This document shows positions 1 through 6,834 of a stretch of DNA of 9,207 bases, piece by piece (position 1 is the stretch's first letter; the number at the start of each line of letters is the position of its first letter). A program made the translations under genes and the position numbers. The DNA is from Chloroflexota bacterium (GTDB taxonomy: Bacteria; Chloroflexota; Anaerolineae; Aggregatilineales; Aggregatilineaceae). The notes below the pieces were generated by a model. The model was given only the letters and a program-made list of their open reading frames with translations. It did not search any database and was not told the DNA's origin. The DNA lies in NCBI GenBank assembly GCA_016234525.1, contig JACRBK010000026.1, forward strand, positions 1 through 9,207. Reading direction: 5' to 3'.

Positions 1-302
1 AATTTTGAGGTTCCGCAGCCCGCCTCATTTTCATGGGCATGGATACAGCCCAATGCTTCGCCGGGGCGTTTGCCGCGCAGAGGCTGATCATTCGTCAGCC
101 CCAAAATTCCGCACAAGGTCCGGTTGGCAAACACGATCTGCCGGTTTTGGTTCAGCACGACAAACACGTTCGGCACGGCATCCAAAAACTCAGTGAGCAA
201 ACTTTTGTTTTCAAAATAGCGGGCCTGCCGTTCGAGTTCTTCGCTCGACGTGCGTTCAGGCGAGGCAAAATCGGTGTGCAGATTCGGCGCGGGAGTGGTC
301 AT
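1..302 (-). CDS. PAS-domain sensor kinase, N-terminal 100 residues only (cut by left edge)
   Basis: An open frame begins with ATG at 302-300 and runs without a stop to the left edge, giving 100 residues. It is a paralogue of the kinase just upstream: a hand alignment of residues 19-69 with residues 18-68 of that protein gives 36 identities in 51 positions, including the blocks AVPNVFVVLN and NRQIVFANR. The visible part is a short polar N-terminus, a helix with SSEELERQARYF, and the PAS core. It then enters the same cysteine region, with C86 followed by CxH spacing and C96 before GTSK; the last two cysteines expected from the paralogue would lie past the edge. The start is supported by GAGG at 312-309, six bases before the ATG. 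One base separates it from the upstream stop, so translational coupling is likely. The histidine kinase part is inferred from the paralogue and not seen. No membrane segment is visible, so a cytoplasmic sensor is expected. Confidence 0.85.
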   Translation of the reverse strand, partial: MTTPAPNLHTDFASPERTSSEELERQARYFENKSLLTEFLDAVPNVFVVLNQNRQIVFANRTLCGILGLTNDQPLRGKRPGEALGCIHAHENEAGCGTSK

Positions 303-303
303 A

Positions 304-1458
304 TCAAGCCTCGTCTAAAAACAACGGATAGGACACAACAAAAGTTGTGCCGTCCTGCGCTGACGTGACAAACTCGACGGTCCCTCTAAGGTAACGTTCG
401 GTCAGTAGTTTGACGCTGTAGGTTCCCAACCCGCGACCATACCCTTTAGTGGAAAATGATCGCTGGAAAATTTGCAGTTCCACATCACGCGGCATCGGGG
501 TGGGATTGTGAACCGTAAACAGCACGCGCTCACCGTCACCTTTGCACGACAGTGTGACGAACTGGCAGGGTTCGCAGGCTTCTAGCGCATTTTTGACCAG
601 ATTCTCGATCACGCGCCGCAGCAGCGCCATATCCGACTCGAACGCGATATCTTGCGCGTGGCGGTCAATGAGTATCTGGCGATCTCTGGCGGTTTCGTGG
701 CCCTGGTAATATTCCTGAACGCTTCTGAGCAGCCCTAGCGAATGGATTGGAGCTACCATCGGTTTCAGATCGCCGCTTTCGGCGGCGCTAAGCTGGCGCT
801 GACTCTCGATCTCGTCTACCAGGCGCACGCTGGCATGATACAGCGTGGTCTTGATTTTCTCAACCCGGCTGTTTTCAGTAGGGGTATTTTGCAGCAGTTC
901 GGCATACCCCAGCACCACTCCGGCGATATTCAAAATATCGTGGAAAAACAGCCGCTCTAATACTTGCCGCCGTTTGTGATGGCTGATGTCCTCAATCGCA
1001 AACAGCGAAAAAACCTGTTCGTTCAGCCGCAGTGTAGACCCCGAAACGCGTAAATCCAGCGCCGCCCCGTCGTGCTGGACGATGCGATATTCCTGTATGG
1101 CATTTTGTCCATGTAAACTGCGCAGAGTGGCTTGCAGTGCGCCGCAGGTATGGCAAAACTCAGTGGAGCCGCAGCGCTGCCCTAATTCAATATTCACATG
1201 CGAGCAGCTCAACAGATCGCCCAGATACTGGCCGTAGATAACCTCATCACGATCCAGACCAAAGGCTTCGTAGAGGGCGCGGTTGGCAAAGACGATCTGT
1301 CGGTTGGCATTGAGGACGACAAACACATTCGGAACAGCGTTCAGAAAATCAGACAGAAGGTCAATATTGGTGAAGTACTGCGCCTGACGACTGATTTCCT
1401 CCGACGACGACTTCTTGCCGGAAGCAAGCGGCGTGGAGGAGGAAACAAAGAGAGACAT
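304..1458 (-). CDS. Soluble PAS-domain histidine kinase with four-cysteine cluster
   Basis: A 384-residue cytoplasmic sensor kinase of two-component signalling; no membrane helix or signal peptide is visible. The order is a polar N-terminus (1-30), a PAS domain (about 31-155), a phosphoacceptor helix with H173 in FFHDILN, and a HATPase_c domain (about 240-380). The N box holds N286 and N290 (ENLVKNALEA). An FQRSFSTKG block at 331-339 and a G2-like GRGLGTYS at 341-348 follow. The usual DxGxG of the G1 box is replaced by HNPTPMP at 317-323. Within the PAS domain, C85, C96, C102 and C105 form C-x10-C-x5-C-x2-C, which could bind a metal or an iron-sulfur cluster or act as a thiol redox switch; that is inference. 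The ATG at 1458 is preceded by GGGGG at 1467-1463 and a TATAAT box at 1497-1492. No response regulator lies in the window, so the output is unknown. It forms an operon with the paralogue downstream. Confidence 0.92.
   Translation of the reverse strand: MSLFVSSSTPLASGKKSSSEEISRQAQYFTNIDLLSDFLNAVPNVFVVLNANRQIVFANRALYEAFGLDRDEVIYGQYLGDLLSCSHVNIELGQRCGSTEFCHTCGALQATLRSLHGQNAIQEYRIVQHDGAALDLRVSGSTLRLNEQVFSLFAIEDISHHKRRQVLERLFFHDILNIAGVVLGYAELLQNTPTENSRVEKIKTTLYHASVRLVDEIESQRQLSAAESGDLKPMVAPIHSLGLLRSVQEYYQGHETARDRQILIDRHAQDIAFESDMALLRRVIENLVKNALEACEPCQFVTLSCKGDGERVLFTVHNPTPMPRDVELQIFQRSFSTKGYGRGLGTYSVKLLTERYLRGTVEFVTSAQDGTTFVVSYPLFLDEA
309..312 (-). promoter_or_regulatory. Ribosome binding site of the second kinase, inside the end of the first
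   Basis: GAGG on the minus strand lies six bases before the ATG at 302-300 and within the last codons of the upstream kinase gene. Together with the one-base gap between stop and start, it supports translation of the two kinases from one message, probably by coupled initiation. Confidence 0.6.
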
Positions 1459-1491
1459 AATGCCCCCACAGGCTATTTGACGATAGTATCC

Positions 1492-1497
1492 ATTATA
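1492..1497 (-). promoter_or_regulatory. Candidate -10 box for the kinase operon
   Basis: A perfect TATAAT hexamer stands on the minus strand 34 bases upstream of the kinase ATG. Transcription would start near 1485 and give a leader of about 27 bases carrying the GGGGG ribosome binding site at 1467-1463. No good -35 hexamer is present at 16-18 bases; the sequence there is CCCTTG or TCCCTT. Either an activator helps or the box is fortuitous. The short gap to the MFS stop at 1530 holds no terminator-like hairpin, so read-through from the MFS gene is also possible. Confidence 0.5.
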
Positions 1498-1529
1498 TCC
1501 TAAAACGGGAAAACAAGGGACAGAAATTA

Positions 1530-2738
1530 TTAACCTGGATTACTGGTATTGGATTGATGTTTAATCCACCGGAATATAAACACGTTGCTCAGTTCTAACG
1601 TCGTCACCGCCGGGATCAAAAGTTTGATCACCCAGTCGCTTTGGGCATAACGATAGAGCAGCAAGAACAGCCCGATCCCAACCAGCCGCCCCAGGTTGAT
1701 CGGAACTTCGCGAGCGATCACATAAGTGAAACGCATCCCGCGTTGGCGGTTGAGATCGTCGATCACTTCATACGAGATCGTATTCGTCGGAATGTCACGC
1801 AGCGGCGAAGCGGCATTAAACAACAGCCCGTAGAGCAGAAAACCCGGCTTGCCAGACCAGATCACCAGGATCAGCGACGCGATCAAGGAGAAGGACGCGC
1901 CCAAAAAGTAAAAACGCACCCGCCGCTCGGCGGTCAACATGCGCCCAACGGTAAACGCTGCCAGCAGTGTCACCGTCGACATCACCATCGAATAGCGGCT
2001 CAGGCCCCATTCATCCTTAAAGGTGAGATACGCCAGAATGGTGATCAAAAATCCGTAGAGGCCGCCGCGTATCGACGCGATAAACATCGACAGCCCGACC
2101 CCGCGCCAGCGGGGATCATTACGATAGGCGCGCCACGTCTCCGAAAAATGAAACACTTCGCTGCCCCGGCTGCGCGGCAGCCAGAAGGAGGTTATGATGG
2201 CGCACAAATATAACCCGGCGCTGAGGCTGAAAATGATCGAGTAGCCCTGTAAGCCCGAAAAATGGCTGATGATCGAGCCTGAGACGGGCTGCACGATAAT
2301 CGCGCCCATGCCCGACACTGCCGCTAATGCGCCGAAGAAAAAATCGCGGTCGCGGTTGTGCGTCTGGCGGGCGATGAGCGAATTGGACCCCATGAACAAA
2401 AACGCCGCCGCCATGCCCGCTAACAAACCGAGCGGGATCAAAAAGTCGCCAGATCGTTCTTGCAGCAGCAGGATCGAGGAATAAAACGTGGTGTAGAGCA
2501 TGATCCCCGCGCGCAGGCAGAACACTTCGCCCCGCTTTTCGATCACCTTCCCGCACACCAACGACCAGAACAGCAGCGAGACGTATACACAGAAATTGTA
2601 AAAAGCGATACTTTCCAGGCTGGATTTTAAGCGCCAGAGATAAACGTTGACGAACAGCGCTGAAAAGCTGCTGCCAAAGTTAAACAGCGCCTGGAACACC
2701 AGTACCGGCGCGCTTTCTTTACTGAGTCGACCACGCAC
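1530..2738 (-). CDS. Major facilitator superfamily transporter, YqgE-like
   Basis: A 402-residue integral membrane protein with about twelve hydrophobic segments (roughly 12-34, 42-62, 72-92, 99-119, 133-153, 162-186, 212-238, 248-266, 274-294, 300-310, 346-364 and 369-390). A charged cytoplasmic loop lies between the halves at about 188-212. Length and layout fit the major facilitator superfamily. The opening with FNFGSSFSALFVNVYLWR and the REVPINLGR block at 343-351 recall the poorly characterised YqgE-type putative permeases of Bacillota; this is recognition from memory. The substrate is unknown. The start is GTG at 2738: no in-frame ATG lies between it and the upstream stop, and the ATG at 2757 is in another frame that ends after 12 codons. 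No good Shine-Dalgarno sequence precedes the GTG (the nearest, GGAA, is too far), so expression may be low. It lies downstream of dinG, separated from it by a repeat element, with no clear promoter of its own. Confidence 0.85.
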   Translation of the reverse strand: MRGRLSKESAPVLVFQALFNFGSSFSALFVNVYLWRLKSSLESIAFYNFCVYVSLLFWSLVCGKVIEKRGEVFCLRAGIMLYTTFYSSILLLQERSGDFLIPLGLLAGMAAAFLFMGSNSLIARQTHNRDRDFFFGALAAVSGMGAIIVQPVSGSIISHFSGLQGYSIIFSLSAGLYLCAIITSFWLPRSRGSEVFHFSETWRAYRNDPRWRGVGLSMFIASIRGGLYGFLITILAYLTFKDEWGLSRYSMVMSTVTLLAAFTVGRMLTAERRVRFYFLGASFSLIASLILVIWSGKPGFLLYGLLFNAASPLRDIPTNTISYEVIDDLNRQRGMRFTYVIAREVPINLGRLVGIGLFLLLYRYAQSDWVIKLLIPAVTTLELSNVFIFRWIKHQSNTSNPG

Positions 2739-2764
2739 GAAAGTTAGACTGTTCCATAGAATAA

Positions 2765-2899
2765 TTTACCCCTATCCCCCGGCCCCTTTCCTCGCTGCGC
2801 CGAGAAAGCGGAGCATGAGATTTGCGGAGGGGCGCGGCGCTGCTGCCCAGCTTTTCCCCTCTCTGCGTGAGCGGGGAGGGGAACAAGGGGAGGGGTAAA
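2765..2899. repeat. MITE-like palindromic intergenic element, about 135 bp
   Basis: The 194-base gap between dinG and the MFS gene is largely filled by a non-coding element. Its ends are imperfect inverted repeats: TTTACCCCTATCCCC at 2765-2779, and GGGGAGGGGTAAA at 2887-2899, which reads TTTACCCCTCCCC on the other strand. Inside are a strong hairpin (2854-2883), a GC-rich core with GGGGCGCGGCGC, and G-runs. No target-site duplication is obvious in the flanks, and no transposase is encoded. A related layout in the same orientation lies at 6835-6927, which favours a repeated family over unique regulatory DNA. Copy number in the genome is unknown, so mobility is inference. Confidence 0.55.
2854..2883 (+). 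repeat. Hairpin with 13-bp stem and GTGA tetraloop
   Basis: TTCCCCTCTCTGC (2854-2866) pairs with GCGGGGAGGGGAA (2871-2883) around the loop GTGA. Read as plus-strand RNA, all 13 pairs form, two of them G-U, with a GNRA-type loop. Read as minus-strand RNA, those two pairs become C-A mismatches. No T-tract follows on either strand, so it is not a standard intrinsic terminator, although it lies just downstream of the dinG stop and could slow transcription or protect message ends. Confidence 0.6.
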
Positions 2900-2932
2900 A
2901 CAGGACGAGATTATTATTTTCCGAGTGTAACT

Positions 2933-5734
2933 TTATTCCCCGATCCAGTCTGCTGCCGCGCGGGGGAGTTCCGCCAGCGGGCCGCGTTTCACCGTACAGC
3001 CGGGCAGACTGTCGAGAAACACCTGTCCATAACGTTTAGAGATCACCCGGCTGTCAAACAGCGCGACCACGCCGCGATCGGTCTTGGTGCGGATCAACCG
3101 CCCGAATCCCTGACGGAAGCGCAGCACGGCGTCCGGCACGGCGTACTGCATAAAACTCTCTTCGTAGAGTTCAGACCGCGCCGCGAAGATCGGATCGCTG
3201 GGCACGGTGAAGGGCAGCCGCACGATCACCAACACGCTGAGTTCCTGGCCGGGGATGTCTACCCCTTCCCAGAATGAGCGCGTACCGAGCAGCACCGAGC
3301 GCCGCGTCTGGACGAAACCTTCGAGCAGCGCCTGGCGGCTCGTGCCGTCGCTTTGATCAAACACGGTGATATTGCCCAGCGCCAGCCGGGGGCCAATCGC
3401 TTGCGCGGTCTGGCGTAACTGCGAATAACTGGTGAACAGGCCCAACATCCGACCCTGAGTCGCGGCGGCGAGTTCGATCAGCCCGCGTTCAACGGCGCGC
3501 TGATAATCGTCACGGCGGCTGGGATCAGGCATATCGGTGGGGATATACACCAGGGTGCTGGCTTTGTAATCGAACGGTGATCCAACGACGGCCTGCTCGA
3601 CTTCAAAAGCGTTCAGCCGGTCCTTGATATACTCAAAGGTGCCGCCGGTGCGCAGCGTGGCGCTGGTCATGATCACCGACTTTTTGCTGTTCCAGAGATG
3701 CTGTTCCAGCAGCGGCCCGACATGCAGCGGCGCGGCGTGGATCGAAAGTTTGGTGCCGTCCTGCTCCACCTGCGCCCAATAAATCGTGTTTTCTTGCGGA
3801 TTAGCGGAGAAAGCGGTCAGTTGGCGGTGCATCTCGTCCAAATGACGGGCCGCCGCCTGCACACTCGACAGCAGGTCGGTATAGTTCTGAATGTCGAACT
3901 GGTCCAGCCCGCCGAGTCCCTTCGCCAACCGGTTCATGGCGTTTGAGATCGCCTGGGTGAACTGGCTGAGCAGTTCCCACGCTTCCTCAACATGCCCCCA
4001 TTCCGACTGGTTACGCAGGGCAGGGGTAATGCGTACCTGGCTGGAATAATCACCCGCCTTGATTTCGCCGGAACCGTGCAAGAAACGATACACCGAATTG
4101 AAATAACGCTCGACGTGACGGCCCATCGCTTCCAGCGCTTCGCTGATGATCTGCACGTAGGATTCAACCTGCGAGAAATATTTGGCGGGCACACTGCCGC
4201 GCGTGCTGCGGATCACGTCACCGAGCAGGCCCCGGCGCATCCCGCCCAGGTCATCCAGGCGGCGCTGAAGGGTGGCCTCGTTCAGTTGGAACGAGAGTCC
4301 GCTGGTGGTGGCTTCTTCCAGGTGGTGTGCTTCGTCCAGGATCAGGTATTGGTAGTCCGGCAAAACGCGGCTGCCCAACTGCACATCGATCAGCAGCAGC
4401 GCGTGATTCACGATGATGATATGGGCGGCTTCGGCGGCGCGGCGGGCTTTATAAAACGGGCAGGCCCCGTGCATCTGGTCGCCGCAGCGTTCGAGCGTAC
4501 AGCCTTCGTCTTCAGCGCTCAGCCGCGCCCAGATCGCGTTTTCTTCCATCCCGCGCAGTGAGATTTCGCCCTTGTCGCCGGTATCCGATTCCAGCAGCCA
4601 GACGAGAATCTTCGCCAGCACGCGCAGTTCGGCCACCGAGGTTGGGCGTCGTCGGCGCAGTGTCAACAGGCGGCGCGGGCACAGATAATTACTGCGACCT
4701 TTGAGCAGCGCAGCTTTAAAAGACAGCCCTAAGGCCGCAGCCAGGCCGGGCAGGTCTTTATTGATCAACTGGTCTTGCAGGTTGATGGTATTGGTGCTGA
4801 TCACCACGCGCTCGTTGTTCTGCACGGCCCAATGCACCGCCGGGATCAGGTAGGCCATACTTTTTCCGACGCCGGTCGGCGCTTCAACCAGCAGGTGTTC
4901 ATCCTGGTTCAGCGCTTCGGCGATGCGGCGCAGCATTTCGACCTGCTGCGGACGATGTTCATAACCCGAAAACGCCTGGGCCACCCGTCCATTTTCCTCG
5001 ATCAGCCCCGCCAATTTGTCTACATTTAGCAGAGTATGTTCGGTGTTCGGGCGCAGTGGGGATAAAATCCGGCGATCCGGTTCGAACAAATCTTCTTCGC
5101 TGATCGAGGCGCGGCCTGTAGTAGCGGCAGTGAGCGCGGTTTTGCTGCGTTCCTGGTAGGCTTCGACAAAAACCGGCGCCGCGCTCCACGAGGTATCCCG
5201 CGCCGCCTCGACGATCTCTTGCAGTGTCTTGAGCGGCAGATTCAGAATCCGCTGCCAGATCGCCCAATAGAGCCGCCCGGTGGCGATGGCATCATCGAGC
5301 GCGCGGTGAGCGTGTTCGATCTGCAAGCCGAACTGAGCCGTCAGACTGGTCAGGTTATAACGTGGGGCAGTGGGCAGCATCACCGAGGCGAGATCGTAAG
5401 TATCTATCGCCAGCGAGTCATTGCCGACCCCATACGGGCTGATAAAGCCCAGATCGAACTCGATGTTATGCCCGATGATCGGGCTGCTGCCGATGAATTT
5501 TTTCAGGTCCGGGATCACCTGCCGGATCGCGGGCTGGCCCTGTATGTCTTCGGTGCGGATGCCGGTGATCGCCACGACCCGATCCGGCACAGGGCGGCCC
5601 GGATTGATCAGGGTGCTGAACGAATCGATCAGCTCGCCTCCCTGAAAACGCGCTGCCCCGACTTCGATAATCGCGTCTTCGTCCGGGTTGAGGCCGGTGG
5701 TTTCCAGGTCCAGGGTAACGAACACATCCCGCAT
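2933..5734 (-). CDS. dinG: DinG-type helicase with N-terminal DEDDh exonuclease domain
   Basis: A 933-residue cytoplasmic DNA repair protein: a 3'-5' exonuclease fused to an ATP-dependent 5'-3' helicase of the XPD/DinG superfamily 2 branch. The exonuclease (about 1-165) has D9 and E11 in LDLETTG, D94 in GHNIEFD, and H143 with D148 in HRALDDA, so the full DEDDh set is present. The helicase begins near 255, with Walker A APTGVGKS (285-292), DEAH at 467-470, SAT at 691-693, FWEGVDIPG (821-829) and QGFGRLIR (875-882). Cysteines 352, 412, 417 and 425 sit between motifs Ia and II as the iron-sulfur ligands of E. coli DinG do. Length matches exonuclease-bearing DinG proteins of Bacillota (about 900-930). 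The ATG at 5734 has GGAG at 5744-5741, six bases upstream. Its family unwinds R-loops, D-loops and forked DNA. No LexA box of the GAAC-N4-GTTC type was seen upstream, so SOS control is not shown. Confidence 0.95.
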   Translation of the reverse strand: MRDVFVTLDLETTGLNPDEDAIIEVGAARFQGGELIDSFSTLINPGRPVPDRVVAITGIRTEDIQGQPAIRQVIPDLKKFIGSSPIIGHNIEFDLGFISPYGVGNDSLAIDTYDLASVMLPTAPRYNLTSLTAQFGLQIEHAHRALDDAIATGRLYWAIWQRILNLPLKTLQEIVEAARDTSWSAAPVFVEAYQERSKTALTAATTGRASISEEDLFEPDRRILSPLRPNTEHTLLNVDKLAGLIEENGRVAQAFSGYEHRPQQVEMLRRIAEALNQDEHLLVEAPTGVGKSMAYLIPAVHWAVQNNERVVISTNTINLQDQLINKDLPGLAAALGLSFKAALLKGRSNYLCPRRLLTLRRRRPTSVAELRVLAKILVWLLESDTGDKGEISLRGMEENAIWARLSAEDEGCTLERCGDQMHGACPFYKARRAAEAAHIIIVNHALLLIDVQLGSRVLPDYQYLILDEAHHLEEATTSGLSFQLNEATLQRRLDDLGGMRRGLLGDVIRSTRGSVPAKYFSQVESYVQIISEALEAMGRHVERYFNSVYRFLHGSGEIKAGDYSSQVRITPALRNQSEWGHVEEAWELLSQFTQAISNAMNRLAKGLGGLDQFDIQNYTDLLSSVQAAARHLDEMHRQLTAFSANPQENTIYWAQVEQDGTKLSIHAAPLHVGPLLEQHLWNSKKSVIMTSATLRTGGTFEYIKDRLNAFEVEQAVVGSPFDYKASTLVYIPTDMPDPSRRDDYQRAVERGLIELAAATQGRMLGLFTSYSQLRQTAQAIGPRLALGNITVFDQSDGTSRQALLEGFVQTRRSVLLGTRSFWEGVDIPGQELSVLVIVRLPFTVPSDPIFAARSELYEESFMQYAVPDAVLRFRQGFGRLIRTKTDRGVVALFDSRVISKRYGQVFLDSLPGCTVKRGPLAELPRAAADWIGE

Positions 5735-5791
5735 GAGTGGCTCCGTTCTGACAGTGTGATGCTAGACCACGTGATCATAATTCCGGAGCGC

Positions 5792-5800
5792 ATTGTACCA
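5792..5800 (-). promoter_or_regulatory. Candidate extended -10 promoter for dinG
   Basis: TGGTACAAT on the minus strand is a TGn-extended -10 box (TACAAT at 5797-5792), 58 bases upstream of the dinG ATG. An overlapping GATAAT lies a few bases further upstream. No -35 hexamer is well placed; TTGAAC further upstream is too distant. It lies just past the WD40 gene's stop, which fits separate transcription of dinG. Confidence 0.4.
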
Positions 5801-5831
5801 TATTATCCACTTTGTAGCGGCGGTTGATTGT

Positions 5832-6746
5832 TCAAAATGAGTCCTCATTAATGGCGCTGATGTCCCATATTTCCAGCGCGTTATCGTTGTCTTCGACCTT
5901 ATAATTCAGCAGCGCCAGCCGGTCCCCGTCAGGATGCCATGACAGCCCCACTGGTTCGGTGACGCCGCTCTGGAAACTCAACACATTGTCTCCGCTGACG
6001 AGGTCCAGAATCGTCACCAACCCGCCGTTGGCGATCAGCGCGATCTGCGTTTGATCAGGCGAAAGCGTAAACGCCGCCGTGTCTTCCGGCAGATCCAGCA
6101 GTTCGGTGACATTCCCTTCCAGATCCATCGAAATCAGCACAAAACTTTCTTCGTTGGGCCGCTGCCCAGCGCCGATCAGCGCGGTTCCGTTGGCGTTCCA
6201 GACCAGTTCACGCAGTGGGAAGGTATACAGCACTTCAAAACCGGACTTAAATTCCGCCGCGAGCGGATCCCATACCTGCACGCGCATGATCCGGTCATCC
6301 GCCATACTCGCCAACAGATCCTGGCTGCTCCACGCCACCACGTACTGATTACGGCTGCGCAGATCGGCCCCTAGCGCCGGATCATTTCCGTCAAGTGCTG
6401 CTGCTGGCGTGAGTGTATTGGTATCACTGTCCCATGCCCAGAGACGAATTTCAGGGTTTCGATACCCGCCCGCACTGACCAGGCGTGTGCCGTCAGCACT
6501 CCAGGTGATATTGACAATTTCCCCCGCCTCGATCACGAGCAGCGGCGCGCCGAGATCGGCGGGGTAGATCATAATCTCATAACCCGAACCGACGGCTAGC
6601 ACGTCGCCATTCGGACTCCATTCCAGGCTGTAGGCGGTGCCCGTCCGGCTGTCGACGGGGGCACTGATAACCGGGTCTTCTTGAGCCTGAACGGGCAGCA
6701 CGCTGCACAGCAGGACAAACCAGAGAACGATGATTCTGCGACGCAT
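5832..6746 (-). CDS. Secreted WD40-like beta-propeller protein
   Basis: A 304-residue protein with a Sec signal peptide: RRR at 2-4, a hydrophobic stretch at 5-19, and probable cleavage after VQA (residue 21). C14 is preceded by LL, so it does not make a usable lipobox, and the mature protein is probably soluble outside the membrane. The rest reads as about six WD40-like blades near 39-62, 79-105, 137-160, 181-208, 225-250 and 268-295. Each has a W/L-S-x-x-G/D-x-x-L/I-A turn (for example LEWSPNGDVLAVG, ITWSADGTRLVSAG, LSWHPDGDRLALL), and several end in WD. Such propellers are binding scaffolds; no catalytic residues are recognised and the partner is unknown. The ATG at 6746 is preceded by AGGAG at 6759-6755, eight bases away. 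The gene stands alone between a repeat element and the dinG promoter region, and nothing ties it functionally to the neighbouring permease. Confidence 0.85.
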   Translation of the reverse strand: MRRRIIVLWFVLLCSVLPVQAQEDPVISAPVDSRTGTAYSLEWSPNGDVLAVGSGYEIMIYPADLGAPLLVIEAGEIVNITWSADGTRLVSAGGYRNPEIRLWAWDSDTNTLTPAAALDGNDPALGADLRSRNQYVVAWSSQDLLASMADDRIMRVQVWDPLAAEFKSGFEVLYTFPLRELVWNANGTALIGAGQRPNEESFVLISMDLEGNVTELLDLPEDTAAFTLSPDQTQIALIANGGLVTILDLVSGDNVLSFQSGVTEPVGLSWHPDGDRLALLNYKVEDNDNALEIWDISAINEDSF

Positions 6747-6784
6747 GGGGGACTCTCCTGCTCACTCATCGAATGGTATGATGC

Positions 6785-6790
6785 GTTATA
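6785..6790 (-). promoter_or_regulatory. Candidate -10 box for the WD40-protein gene
   Basis: TATAAC, one mismatch from consensus, lies on the minus strand 38 bases upstream of the ATG. No -35 is evident at 16-18 bases; a CTGAAA lies too close at 13. The region 6747-6834 is otherwise plain AT-richer DNA, the most promoter-like stretch before this gene. Confidence 0.35.
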
Positions 6791-6834
6791 CGAGGTAAGT
6801 GATTTTCAGCGGTCTGTTGATTTTGAGAAAACCT

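Noticed and set aside
33..368. Plus-strand open frame across the left-edge kinase
   Set aside because: It overlaps in antisense the paralogous kinase N-terminus, which has strong homology, a ribosome site and coupling. The plus-strand frame has no recognisable domain and is a codon-bias shadow.
5735..5831. LexA/SOS box upstream of dinG
   Set aside because: E. coli dinG is SOS-induced, but no GAAC-N4-GTTC or CTG-N10-CAG motif with matching halves was found in this leader.
6703..6708. Lipobox in the WD40-like protein (cysteine at residue 14)
   Set aside because: The residue before the cysteine is leucine, not a small residue, the cysteine lies inside the hydrophobic core, and a good signal peptidase I site (VQA) follows.
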